From: an uncultured Oscillospiraceae bacterium
GTDB taxonomy: Bacteria > Bacillota > Clostridia > Oscillospirales > Ruminococcaceae
Length of the DNA stretch: 64,000 nucleotides
Assembly (NCBI GenBank): GCA_949741215.1
Contig: CATJLA010000117.1
Location: forward strand, 1-64,000
Reading direction: 5' to 3'
The notes beneath the pieces were generated by a model, which was not told the origin of the DNA, ran no database searches, and was given only the letters and a program-made list of their open reading frames with translations. Both the position numbers and the translations under genes were made by a program. Shown piece by piece: positions 22,797 through 31,371 of this stretch. Numbering within the stretch: the first letter of the stretch is position 1; each line of letters opens with the position of its first letter.

Positions 22797-23996
22797 ATGC
22801 TCACTTTGGATAAGGTTTACCAGGCTTCCTACATACTCAAGCAGGTTGCGCGGACTACCGACCTGATTCTCGCACCAAAAATCAACCCGGAAAGCGAGGT
22901 CTACCTAAAAACCGAGAACCTGCAGATCACCGGTTCCTTTAAGGTACGTGGCGCTTACTATAAAATCTCCCAGCTTACAGAGGAAGAAAAGGCCTGCGGA
23001 GTAATTGCCTGCTCAGCGGGGAACCATGCCCAAGGCGTGGCGCTGGCCGCCCAGCAAAAGGGGATTTCCGCTACCATCTGTATGCCGGCCGGTGCTCCTA
23101 TCTCCAAAGTGGAGGCCACCAAAAAGTACGGCGCCAACGTTGTGCTGGTGGACGGCGTGTACGACGACGCTTACCAAAAAGCCCTCTCGCTCCAAAAGGA
23201 AACCGGCGCCACCTTTATCCATCCTTTTGACGACCCGGAGGTGATTGCCGGGCAGGCTACCATCGGCCTGGAGCTTTTGGACCAGCTGCCGGATATGGAC
23301 GCCGTAATTGTCCCGATTGGGGGCGGCGGGCTGATCTCCGGCATTGCCTATGTCATCAAAACCTTAAACCCCTCCTGTAAGGTGTATGGCGTGCAGGCAA
23401 GCGGCGCGCCCTCTATGTACAACTCCCTGCAGGAAAAGCACCAGGTAGAGCTGCCCTCCGTTTCCACCATGGCAGACGGCATTGCGGTAAAAAAGCCGGG
23501 AGTAAACACCTTTGATCTTTGCAGCAAATATGTAGATGAGGTCGTTACCGTTACAGAAGACGAAATTTCCACCGCCATCCTAACGCTGATTGAGCAGCAA
23601 AAGCTGATTGCCGAGGGTGCGGGGGCCGTTTCGGTAGCGGCGGCGCTGTTCAACAAGGTGGATATCCGTGGAAAAAAGGTCGCATGTCTGGTTTCCGGCG
23701 GCAACATTGATGTAAATATCCTTTCCAAAGTCATCACTCGGGGCCTGCGCCGCAGCGGACGTACCGCCAAGCTGACCCTTTCCCTTACCGACCAGCCCGG
23801 CCAGCTGGCGGCAGTCTCCAAAATCCTGTTTGAGCAGGGCGGAAACATCATCTCCGTCCTTCACGAGCGCAACAGCGATTCCCTGGATATCAACGGCTGC
23901 TATCTGGAAATTACCATGGAAACCCGAGATTCCCAGCATGTGGCCCAAATCCGCCAAGCCCTTGCGGATGCCGGCTTTACCCTTTTGGCACAATAA
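22797..23996 (+). CDS. ilvA: Threonine ammonia-lyase with ACT domain
   Basis: A 399-residue PLP enzyme that deaminates threonine to 2-oxobutanoate. The PLP Lys is K49 in ITGSFKVRGAY, with SAGNHAQGVA, the glycine loop VPIGGGGLISG, and the conserved SGGNID near residue 300. An ACT domain (about 325-399, LTLSLTDQPGQLAAVSKILFEQGGNI) suggests amino-acid control. The length fits the short catabolic or IlvA-short class, so the symbol could equally be tdcB. The ATG at 22797 has AAGGAG ten bases upstream. It is monocistronic, with its own terminator. Confidence 0.93.
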   Translation: MLTLDKVYQASYILKQVARTTDLILAPKINPESEVYLKTENLQITGSFKVRGAYYKISQLTEEEKACGVIACSAGNHAQGVALAAQQKGISATICMPAGAPISKVEATKKYGANVVLVDGVYDDAYQKALSLQKETGATFIHPFDDPEVIAGQATIGLELLDQLPDMDAVIVPIGGGGLISGIAYVIKTLNPSCKVYGVQASGAPSMYNSLQEKHQVELPSVSTMADGIAVKKPGVNTFDLCSKYVDEVVTVTEDEISTAILTLIEQQKLIAEGAGAVSVAAALFNKVDIRGKKVACLVSGGNIDVNILSKVITRGLRRSGRTAKLTLSLTDQPGQLAAVSKILFEQGGNIISVLHERNSDSLDINGCYLEITMETRDSQHVAQIRQALADAGFTLLAQ

Positions 23997-24000
23997 GCTT

Positions 24001-24127
24001 GCAGCGACGTCGCGCATATCAAAAGCCCTATGCCACCCGGCAGGTTCTCCGGGAGCATAGAGCTTTTTTTGTTGCAGCCATAATAATAAACCTGTCAAGC
24101 CATAAACCGGCAGTCCCGTCCCAAAAG
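24001..24127. repeat. GGACG motifs around the convergent ilvA/recQ ends
   Basis: GCAGCGACGTCGC (24001-24013) starts five bases after the ilvA stop, and GGCAGTCCCGTCCCAAAAG (24109-24127) lies just after the recQ stop in recQ sense. Confidence 0.6.
24024..24071 (+). terminator. Terminator of ilvA
   Basis: AGCCCTATGC pairs with GCATAGAGCT, with a short inner CCGG/CCGG stem, followed by seven T. Confidence 0.8.
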
Positions 24128-24149
24128 CCAGAACAAAAGTGCCGGTTGC

Positions 24150-26336
24150 TTATGCTGTAGGTAAATTTCTGAATTTTGCCTTGTAGAGCACATACCGGAT
24201 CGCCGCGTAGGAGGGTTGGGGGTCCATCGCCTCCCGGATCGCCTTAATGCCCCCCTCCCGGTTCTCCCTTGCCAGCCGCAGAATCTCCGCCTCCTGCTCC
24301 GGCGTAGCCAAAGGATAGTCCATCTCCTGGCCGTCCATCAGGCAGTCCAGCAAATGGCCCTCAATGGTGGAAACCGCCAGCGCACGCTCTTTGGCGATCT
24401 CCTGCACCGTAAGCCCCTGCCGGTATAGCTGGTAGCTTTGCTGCCGGGTAGGCAGCCCCTTTTCCTCCTGACGAAATACAGCGGAAAGTGCCGTTTGCTC
24501 CCTGGTAGGCGGCGTGATACCCGTTTCCTCCAAATAAGCCTGAATCAGCTGGATAAAGGGCAGCCCAAACTGATCCAGCTTGTACCGGCCCACCCCCTTG
24601 ATCTGCAAAAGGCTCTCCGGGCTGGTAGGATAGCGGCTGCTCATCTCTGTCAATGTAGCGTCAGACAAAATAATATAGGGAGGCACCCCCCGCTCCGCCG
24701 CCAGCTGACGCCGCAGCTCCCGCAGCCTGTTAAACAGCACCTGATCTCCTGCCCCGGCGCCGTCCTCCCGCTCTCCTCTCCTGTGGCGGGCGGCAGTTAC
24801 CATCCGCTTCATTTCCACCTGTTCCAAGCCTCTTAGCACCGGGTAGGCCTTCGGCCCCAGGGCCAGCACCGGGAACTTCCCCTGGCTGGCGGTCAGATAG
24901 CACTCAGCGGTAAGATAAGCAATCATCTCCCGCAGGCCCTCCCGGCTTTCGTCCTTCATAATGCCGTGGGTTGAAAGCTTATCAAACCCCAGCTCCGTCA
25001 CCTTTTGGGTACGGGAACCCCGCAGCACCGAGATCACCATCCCCGAGCCAAACCGCTCTCCCATCCGCTTTACGCAGGAAAGAATCTTCTGGGCTTCTAA
25101 CGTAATATCCTGTCGTTCGGTCCGGCTTTGGCAGCTGCTGCAGTTTCCGCACTGCTCCCATTCCGGGCTTTCCCCAAAGTACTCCAGCAAATACCGGCGC
25201 AAACACTGCCCGGTGTTGCAGTAGTCGGTCATCTGGCTTAATTTTTGATACTCCGCCCCACTGTCCTCCCCCGACTGCTCAATCAGCATCTTCCCGGTAA
25301 TCACATCGGAGGGGGAGTAAAGCAGCAAACACTGGGCAGGCGCTCCGTCCCGCCCGGCGCGGCCCGCCTCCTGATAATAGCTCTCCACACTTTTCGGCAT
25401 ATTGTAGTGGATAACAAACCGCACATTGGACTTATCAATCCCCATTCCAAAGGCGTTGGTAGCAACCATCAGCTCCGCTCTGTCATACAAAAAGTCCTCC
25501 TGGCTGCTCTCCCTCTGGCCGGACGTCATTCCTCCGTGGTAGCTCACCGCCCCAAACCCCTGCTTCTGCAAAGCGGCAGTCACCTGCTCCACCGTTTTGC
25601 GGGTGGCGCAGTAAATAATGCCGGATTCCCCTCTATGCTCCCCCAAAAACCTTAGGGCGGCATCCAGCTTGTGGGCAGGGCGCTCCACCAAAAAGGTAAG
25701 ATTCTCCCGATTAAAGCCGGTCGTCAGCAAAAAGGGGTCCTGCAGCCCTAAAAGCTCCAGGACGTCCTCCTTTACCTGAGGCGTGGCGGTTGCAGTAAAG
25801 GCAGCTACTGTAGGGCGGCGGCGGAACCGCTCCAAAAGCCCCGCAATCCGGGTATAGCTGGGCCTAAAGTCATGTCCCCACTGGGATACACAGTGAGCCT
25901 CGTCCACCGCCACCAGCTCCACCGGCAGCCGGGCCAAAAACTGCTGGAATTCCACCGATTCCAACCTCTCCGGCGCCAGATAAACCAAACAGAACTGCCC
26001 TTCCTCCATCCCCTGGATCACCGCCCGATACTCCAGGTCTGAAAGGGCGCTGTTCAAACACGCCGCCTGTATGCCGGATTCCCTCAACCCATCCACCTGA
26101 TCCTTCATCAGCGAAATCAATGGGGAAATCACCAAGGTAATCCCTTTTCCCGCCAGCGCCGGCAGCTCATAGCAAATCGATTTGCCCGCCCCGGTAGGCA
26201 TAATCCCAAACACATCCCTGCCGGTAAGCAGCTGCTCTATCAGCTCCCACTGCCCGGGCCGAAAGCCTGGGTAGCCAAAATACCGCTGCAGCAGCTGTTC
26301 AAACCGTTGTTTTTCCTTTACCATATCCATCGCCAT
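24150..26336 (-). CDS. recQ: ATP-dependent DNA helicase RecQ
   Basis: A 728-residue 3'-5' helicase for recombination repair. Walker A MPTGAGKS is at 46-53, the DEAH box with the RecQ aromatic loop is VDEAHCVSQWGHDFRP, and motif VI is YQEAGRAGRDG. A four-Cys zinc site (CRRY...CGNCSSC) lies near 375-405, a winged-helix RQC domain follows, an HRDC domain lies near 530-600, and a helicase-associated HTH (about 630-720, LPTRQQSYQLYRQGLTVQEIA) ends the protein. AGGAGAGG precedes the ATG. The gene converges on ilvA. Confidence 0.97.
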   Translation of the reverse strand: MAMDMVKEKQRFEQLLQRYFGYPGFRPGQWELIEQLLTGRDVFGIMPTGAGKSICYELPALAGKGITLVISPLISLMKDQVDGLRESGIQAACLNSALSDLEYRAVIQGMEEGQFCLVYLAPERLESVEFQQFLARLPVELVAVDEAHCVSQWGHDFRPSYTRIAGLLERFRRRPTVAAFTATATPQVKEDVLELLGLQDPFLLTTGFNRENLTFLVERPAHKLDAALRFLGEHRGESGIIYCATRKTVEQVTAALQKQGFGAVSYHGGMTSGQRESSQEDFLYDRAELMVATNAFGMGIDKSNVRFVIHYNMPKSVESYYQEAGRAGRDGAPAQCLLLYSPSDVITGKMLIEQSGEDSGAEYQKLSQMTDYCNTGQCLRRYLLEYFGESPEWEQCGNCSSCQSRTERQDITLEAQKILSCVKRMGERFGSGMVISVLRGSRTQKVTELGFDKLSTHGIMKDESREGLREMIAYLTAECYLTASQGKFPVLALGPKAYPVLRGLEQVEMKRMVTAARHRRGEREDGAGAGDQVLFNRLRELRRQLAAERGVPPYIILSDATLTEMSSRYPTSPESLLQIKGVGRYKLDQFGLPFIQLIQAYLEETGITPPTREQTALSAVFRQEEKGLPTRQQSYQLYRQGLTVQEIAKERALAVSTIEGHLLDCLMDGQEMDYPLATPEQEAEILRLARENREGGIKAIREAMDPQPSYAAIRYVLYKAKFRNLPTA

Positions 26337-26380
26337 GCCGTCCTCTCCTGGTTTGCCTCAGTGTGCCAAAGCACCGGGGC

Positions 26381-26431
26381 GCAGTCCCGTCCCCAAGCCT
26401 TTGCCTTGCCTTTGTTTTGGGGACGTCCCGC
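26381..26431. repeat. Tight inverted pair of the GGACG motif
   Basis: GCAGTCCCGTCCCCAAG (26381-26397) and TTTTGGGGACGTCCCGC (26415-26431) are 17 bases apart. They sit downstream of the lipoprotein stop and upstream of recQ. Confidence 0.7.
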
Positions 26432-26462
26432 AGGCTTATCGTCCGTGAACCTTCCCCCAGCC

Positions 26463-27242
26463 CTATTCCAGCGGGATAACCACCCGCCGCTTCTCCAGAT
26501 GCTCCCATCTATTTTGCTGCTTGTCGGTTTGCTCATAGGCGGTGAACACCACCTGTATCTGCCGCTCCTCTATCTCAAACCGGATGGTTTCCTCCACCGA
26601 GCCTTTGATATCCAAATCCTCCGGCCACTCTACAAAACCGAACTGAAAAACCGGTGTCTTTTGCCCCCATTCCGCCTGATTTCGGGTATAAATGCAGGCA
26701 TTTTCCGCCGGAATCTTTACCAAACCGAACCATTTTTCCTCCGCCGGGCGCCCCTCGGCATAAAACCAGCAGTCAGCCCCAACAGCGGTTAAAAACAGTT
26801 CGTTCCGTTCCAATGTCTGCTGAAGCAACAGCTCTCCGGTACCGCTTTCCGCCAAAAGGAGGGTGCCGCCCTTCAGCCCGCCGCTGCGGTAGCCGTTAAA
26901 GTGAGGGGTGCTCCACTGCTCGCTGCAAATCCAAACAGAACCCTCCTCCCCTGCCACGCCGCGCAGGGCTGTGCTGCCCAGGTTAGGGTATTGGTACAGG
27001 GTCTTGCCGCTTTCGTCCAGCAAAAGCAGGGTATAGCTCCTGGTTTTCTCATAGTCGTCTGACTTTTGGTACCCCAGCTGAAGGGTACTGCCCTCTATGG
27101 GAGTAATATCATCCCAGGTAGAGCAATCCCGTCCATAGCCGGAAGGATACTCCACCCGATAAACAATACCTCCCCAGTCCCCGCAGCCGGTAAGCAGGCA
27201 GCACAGGCTGATGATCATCAAACAAAAGCGCGGCATTTTCAT
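26463..27242 (-). CDS. Hypothetical lipoprotein
   Basis: A 259-residue protein with a signal peptide ending in CLLTGC, so the lipidated Cys is near residue 20. The rest is beta-rich with repeated strand-turn patterns (YTLLLLDESGKTLYQYPNLG, GTLLLAESGTGELLLQQTL). Those patterns could be a beta-propeller-like or WG-repeat-like fold, which is inference only. GGGGAGGGG precedes the ATG. It lies 23 bases downstream of the flavin reductase gene and may share its transcript. Confidence 0.78.
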   Translation of the reverse strand: MKMPRFCLMIISLCCLLTGCGDWGGIVYRVEYPSGYGRDCSTWDDITPIEGSTLQLGYQKSDDYEKTRSYTLLLLDESGKTLYQYPNLGSTALRGVAGEEGSVWICSEQWSTPHFNGYRSGGLKGGTLLLAESGTGELLLQQTLERNELFLTAVGADCWFYAEGRPAEEKWFGLVKIPAENACIYTRNQAEWGQKTPVFQFGFVEWPEDLDIKGSVEETIRFEIEERQIQVVFTAYEQTDKQQNRWEHLEKRRVVIPLE

Positions 27243-27264
27243 GCGGGTACCCCTCCCCTATGCG

Positions 27265-27888
27265 TCACTTTTTATTTTCGGACGTCCTGCCGGCGGGTGG
27301 TTTTCCCGCTTTAGCAGGACGTTTTTTCTTCTTCTTAGCCACCGAGAACCCAAAGGTCCCCAGCTTTTCCCCCAGGGCATAATAGGCCCCGTGGGCATAG
27401 GCAGCCAGGCCGCATTGATCCAGCCGCAGCCTTCCCTGCCGGTCAATCAGCTTCTCATCAATATTCACCGCCACAATCTCCGCAATAAACATATGATGGG
27501 AGCCCAGCGGAATCTCCTGCTTTACCCGGCACTCAATATTCACCGGGCTTTGGGCCAGCATCGGGGCGGAAACCTGGGTGGCAGGCTCAGGGGTAAGGCC
27601 GCAGCATACAAATTTATCCAGATCTTTGCCGGAGCGCACTCCACAGAAATCCGCTGCCCGCACCAGCTCCCGGGTAGTCAGGTTAATCACAAATTCCCCC
27701 GATTCCTTGATCAGCGGAAAGGAAAACCGCTCCGGCCTTACCGAAATATAGGTGGTGGAGGGAATGGTATTCAGTATTCCCGTCCACCCGATGGTAAGCA
27801 CATTGGGATGCTCCATGCTGCCGCAGGTAACCATCACCGGGGGTACCGGGGCCAGCATAGCGCCGGGCCCCCAAACAAGCTTGCTCAC
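27265..27888 (-). CDS. Flavin reductase family protein
   Basis: A 207-residue FMN-binding split-barrel protein. MVTCGSMEHPNVLTIGWTGILNTIPSTTYISVRPERFS is the flavin-binding half, and FVINLTTRELVRAADFCGVRSGKD is typical of the flavoredoxin-like branch. I start it at GTG 27888 because AGGAGG lies nine bases before it. The ATG at 27942 would place that site inside the gene and add a basic tail. The C-terminal AGRTSENKK is encoded by a copy of the dispersed GGACGTCC motif and looks like a late extension. Confidence 0.88.
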   Translation of the reverse strand: MSKLVWGPGAMLAPVPPVMVTCGSMEHPNVLTIGWTGILNTIPSTTYISVRPERFSFPLIKESGEFVINLTTRELVRAADFCGVRSGKDLDKFVCCGLTPEPATQVSAPMLAQSPVNIECRVKQEIPLGSHHMFIAEIVAVNIDEKLIDRQGRLRLDQCGLAAYAHGAYYALGEKLGTFGFSVAKKKKKRPAKAGKPPAGRTSENKK

Positions 27889-27920
27889 AGGCTTCTGCCT
27901 CCTTGTTGCTCTATTTTTTG

Positions 27921-27956
27921 TTTTCAGGACGTCCCGCGTCACTTACGTCCCCCAAA
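27921..27956. repeat. Two GGACG motif copies upstream of the flavin reductase gene
   Basis: TTTTCAGGACGTCCCGC (27921-27937) and TTACGTCCCCCAAA (27943-27956), five bases apart and next to parS. Confidence 0.6.
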
Positions 27957-27989
27957 CCTGCGGGGGAACCGGCCGGAACCTCCCAAAAA

Positions 27990-28005
27990 TGTTTCACGTG
28001 AAACA
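27990..28005. promoter_or_regulatory. parS site for ParB/Spo0J
   Basis: TGTTTCACGTGAAACA, a perfect 16-bp palindrome identical to the bacterial consensus parS. ParB loads on such sites near the origin and recruits SMC. Confidence 0.93.
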
Positions 28006-28034
28006 TTTGTTCCTGCTTTTGCAACAGGACGCGC

Positions 28035-28370
28035 TTATATTCCAAAATGAATCACATACTTGTTTTTTGCCCTGGCTTCTGCCAGCAGCCGGTACAAAGG
28101 CAAAAGCTCCGGCGCACCTGCCTGGGTAAGCACCTGCCGCATCGCCTCCATAGAGGAGGGGGGAATCAGGGTAATGCCGGTATAGTTTATCCCCTTTCCC
28201 GGCATATCCAGAGAGTGCCAGAAAAAATCAATGCTGTTCAGTCTAAGAAGAATGGGCTCGATATAGTCATCGTGTACAGAGATACAGCAGTATTTTTCCG
28301 GCTCGTAATCGTCGTACTGCTCTCCGGGCAGGGGAGCTCGCTCCATCATACCGAACTCGTGCTTTGCCAT
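28035..28370 (-). CDS. Conserved hypothetical protein
   Basis: A 111-residue soluble protein with no membrane segment. It begins MAKHEFGMMERAPLPGEQYDDYEPEKYCCISVHDDYIE and ends NKYVIHFGI, and includes LDMPGKGINYTGITLIPPSS. I have a general impression of similar proteins in Clostridia but can give no function. AGGAAAGG lies before the ATG. The sbcC gene ends upstream in the same direction, 32 bases before it. Confidence 0.75.
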   Translation of the reverse strand: MAKHEFGMMERAPLPGEQYDDYEPEKYCCISVHDDYIEPILLRLNSIDFFWHSLDMPGKGINYTGITLIPPSSMEAMRQVLTQAGAPELLPLYRLLAEARAKNKYVIHFGI

Positions 28371-28401
28371 TTTGCGTCAGTCCTTTCCTGAAGGGAATCA
28401 G

Positions 28402-31371
28402 CTATTCTTTTACAAACAAAGTGCTGCCCTTGGCCCCGGGCGTAATGATCAGCTGACAAGGCAGCCGCTCCTGCAGCTCCGGCACATGGGAGATTACCCC
28501 CACCAGCTTGCCGTCCTTCCCCACGGTGGAAAGGGCTGCCACTGCCTGATCCAGGGCATGAGGGTCCAGGGTGCCAAAGCCCTCGTCCAAAAAAATCGTG
28601 TCCACCCCGATGCCGCCGGAGAACATCTGCACCACCTCCGCCAGCCCCAAAGCAAGGCTTAACGCCGCCTGAAAGGACTCTCCGCCTGAAAGGGTGGTAA
28701 CATGGCGCTCCTTTCCGGTAGCGTAATCAAAAATGCCCAAATCCAGGCCGGAGGCTCTGCCGTATTTTTCCTTTTCCTCCCGGCAAAGCAGCCGGTAGCG
28801 GCCTCCTGTCATCCCGGAAAACCGCAGGTTGGCCTGCTCCACAATTCGCTGGAAGTAAAAGGAGAGCACATACCGCTCAAAATCCAGCTTTCTGCCGTTA
28901 TCCCCGCTTGCCAGACGGGACAGCTCCCCGATATCCTCATACTCTTCACTTAAAGCCTTTTGCTGTATGGCAAGGTTGGTCAGCCGCTCTTTCTTATCCT
29001 GATATTGGTTCAAGGCGGCCTGCAAAGCGGTAAGCTTCCCCTCTAAAGCCTGGGCCTGCTGTTCCAGCTCCGCGGCCTGCTGCTTCAGCTGCTCTAAGTT
29101 GGCAGGGGCTTTTCCCTCCAGCTGCATCTGCAGGGCCTCCAGCACGGCACAGCTATCGGCATAGGCTTTGTCATGCTGCTCCACCTGTTGGCGCAGCTCC
29201 TCTATTCCCACAAAGCCCTGGGCTGCAAGCCGGTACTGCTGTTCGTCCCCATAGCCCTGGGCCGCAAGCTCTGCCAGCCAATCGGTAGTACCGGCCTGCT
29301 GCCGGGCGGCAAGCTCCCCTATTTGACGTCCCGCAGCCTGATACAGCTGCTCCAATCCGGCAAGCTCCCGGTCCATTTTCCGGCGGCGCTGCTGCAGCTC
29401 CTCCATTTTTTGCTGCAATTGCTGCAGCTGGGCAGTTTTTGCCGTAATCTCCGCAGCTATGGACTGCCGGGTCTGGTCCGCCAGGGCGGGGTTTTGCTGC
29501 AAAAGCTCCTGCAAAGCCCGCTGAGCGGCAGCTTCCTTTACGGCACAATCGGTTTGCTCCTGCTCCTTTTTCAGCCGGAGACTTTCCAAATACTGCCTGT
29601 CCAAAAAGCGGCTGTCCTCCAGCACCTTGGGGGGAACTTGCTGCAAAAGCGCCTGCTCCTGCGCTGCCTGCTGCTGCTTTTGTTGGGCAAGGGCGGCTTC
29701 AACCGCCTGCTTCCACTGGGCAGGGGCGGCGGCTCCCTCCCCGGCGGGGGCTAAGGGCAGCCGGTTTTCACACAAGGCGCGGAACTCTGCCAGCAGCTCT
29801 CTGCGGCGGGAATCCGCCTCCGCCGCCTGCTGCTGCAGCTGCTCGCTTTGCCGCTTCAGCCGCTCCACCTGCTCCTTGGTAGGGCAATCGGAGGACTTTG
29901 CCGGAGCAGGGTGTTCACAGCTGCCACACACCGGGCAGGGCAGCCCCGGCCGCAGGCTTAGCGAGAGCTCATAGGCCTGCCCCTCTAAATACCGCTGCTG
30001 GCAGGCCATATACTCCCCGCTTTTTTGACGAAACTGCTCCGCTAACGTCTTCTGCTTTGCTTCCTGCTCCTGCAAGCGGGCAAGCCGGGCGGCGCTTTCC
30101 TCTAAAAATGCGCCTTGCTCCCGGCATTCCTGCCGGACGGCAAGCAGCTGCAGCTTTTTGAACTGACTGGCTGCTTTTTGGCTTTCGGCAGCGGCCTGAG
30201 CGGCCTCTTTTTCCAGCTGCTCCCGGCGCTGTGCCAGGCTTAAGCCCTGCTGCAAAGCGGTAAGCTGATCCTGTAAAAGGGCGGCCTGCCTGTCCATCTG
30301 GGGGCGGTGGGCCTCCTCCTCTGCTAACTGCGCCGCCTGCCGCTGCTTTTGGGTAAGCTGCTCCCGCAAAAGGCTTGCCTCTTTCCGGCTTGCTTCCAGC
30401 TGGCGGGTAAGCTCCTGCAGGCCGGATTCCAGCTCCCGGGCCCGGGCAGTGCATGTGAACTGCCGCAGGCGCTCCCGTCCCGCATGGATTGTGGACGCAT
30501 TGGCCTCCAAACAGGCTTTTTGCTGCAGCAAAGCGGCTTGACGGGCAAAGGCCTCATTCAGGCGGGCAGCTCCCTCCAGGTCAATCCTTCCCCGATGCTG
30601 TTCTGTCTGGCTCCGCTGGGCCTGCAGGCCGGCGCATTGGGTTTGCAGCTGCTCTGCCTGCTGCCCCAGCAAAGCGGCAAGCTCATTGTCGTTTAGAGAG
30701 CCTATGGTTTCGGCGTCCAAAAAGCTGCCGGGGAACAAAAGGGCGCTGCGCAGCTGCTGCCGTTCCCGCTGGAGCAGCTCTTCGGTTTTGCGCAGCTCCA
30801 TGGCCTGCAGCTTCAGCTGTTCTGTTATTTTTTGATAAATTTCGGTGGAAAAAAGCATCCGGAAAATCGCCTGCTTTTCACTGCTGCTTGCCACCAAAAG
30901 CTCCTGAAACTTGCCCTGTGCCAGCATAACAATCTGACGGAACTGCGCCGCGTTCATCCCCAGCAGACGGCGCAGCCGGTCGTTCACCTCACGCAGTGTG
31001 GCAAGGTGGGCGCCGTCGGGCATCCAAAGCTCCGCTTTCTGGTTCACTGTAGTCTCCTTGCCGCCCCGGCCTGGCTTTATCTGCCAGGGCTGGCGTACTA
31101 CCCTGTACTCCTTCCCTCGGATCAAAAAGGTAAGCTCCACCTGGCAAACGGCCTCCGGCGGGGCATGATGGCTTTTCAGGGTAGTGGAATCTTTTCCGCC
31201 GTTGGTTTCTCCATACAGCGCAAAGGAGATGGCGTCAAAAACAGAGGTTTTGCCCGCCCCGGTAGGCCCGCAGATCAGAAAAATCCCCTGAGTGCCCAGG
31301 CGGGTAAAATCAATTTCCTCTGTACCCGGATAAGGGCCGAAGGCGGTTAATTTCAGTAACACTGGTTTCAC
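28402..31371 (-). CDS. sbcC: Nuclease SbcCD subunit C (ATPase)
   Basis: A 989-residue SMC-like ATPase that with SbcD cuts hairpins and blocked DNA ends. Walker A GPTGAGKTS is near residues 34-42. Two long Gln-rich coiled coils (about 180-470 and 500-800) flank the zinc hook CPVCG near residue 480. The signature TLSGGESFQAALSLAL and Walker B TIFLDEGFGTLD close the head. It starts four bases inside the end of sbcD (ATGA), so the two are translationally coupled. Confidence 0.97.
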   Translation of the reverse strand: MKPVLLKLTAFGPYPGTEEIDFTRLGTQGIFLICGPTGAGKTSVFDAISFALYGETNGGKDSTTLKSHHAPPEAVCQVELTFLIRGKEYRVVRQPWQIKPGRGGKETTVNQKAELWMPDGAHLATLREVNDRLRRLLGMNAAQFRQIVMLAQGKFQELLVASSSEKQAIFRMLFSTEIYQKITEQLKLQAMELRKTEELLQRERQQLRSALLFPGSFLDAETIGSLNDNELAALLGQQAEQLQTQCAGLQAQRSQTEQHRGRIDLEGAARLNEAFARQAALLQQKACLEANASTIHAGRERLRQFTCTARARELESGLQELTRQLEASRKEASLLREQLTQKQRQAAQLAEEEAHRPQMDRQAALLQDQLTALQQGLSLAQRREQLEKEAAQAAAESQKAASQFKKLQLLAVRQECREQGAFLEESAARLARLQEQEAKQKTLAEQFRQKSGEYMACQQRYLEGQAYELSLSLRPGLPCPVCGSCEHPAPAKSSDCPTKEQVERLKRQSEQLQQQAAEADSRRRELLAEFRALCENRLPLAPAGEGAAAPAQWKQAVEAALAQQKQQQAAQEQALLQQVPPKVLEDSRFLDRQYLESLRLKKEQEQTDCAVKEAAAQRALQELLQQNPALADQTRQSIAAEITAKTAQLQQLQQKMEELQQRRRKMDRELAGLEQLYQAAGRQIGELAARQQAGTTDWLAELAAQGYGDEQQYRLAAQGFVGIEELRQQVEQHDKAYADSCAVLEALQMQLEGKAPANLEQLKQQAAELEQQAQALEGKLTALQAALNQYQDKKERLTNLAIQQKALSEEYEDIGELSRLASGDNGRKLDFERYVLSFYFQRIVEQANLRFSGMTGGRYRLLCREEKEKYGRASGLDLGIFDYATGKERHVTTLSGGESFQAALSLALGLAEVVQMFSGGIGVDTIFLDEGFGTLDPHALDQAVAALSTVGKDGKLVGVISHVPELQERLPCQLIITPGAKGSTLFVKE

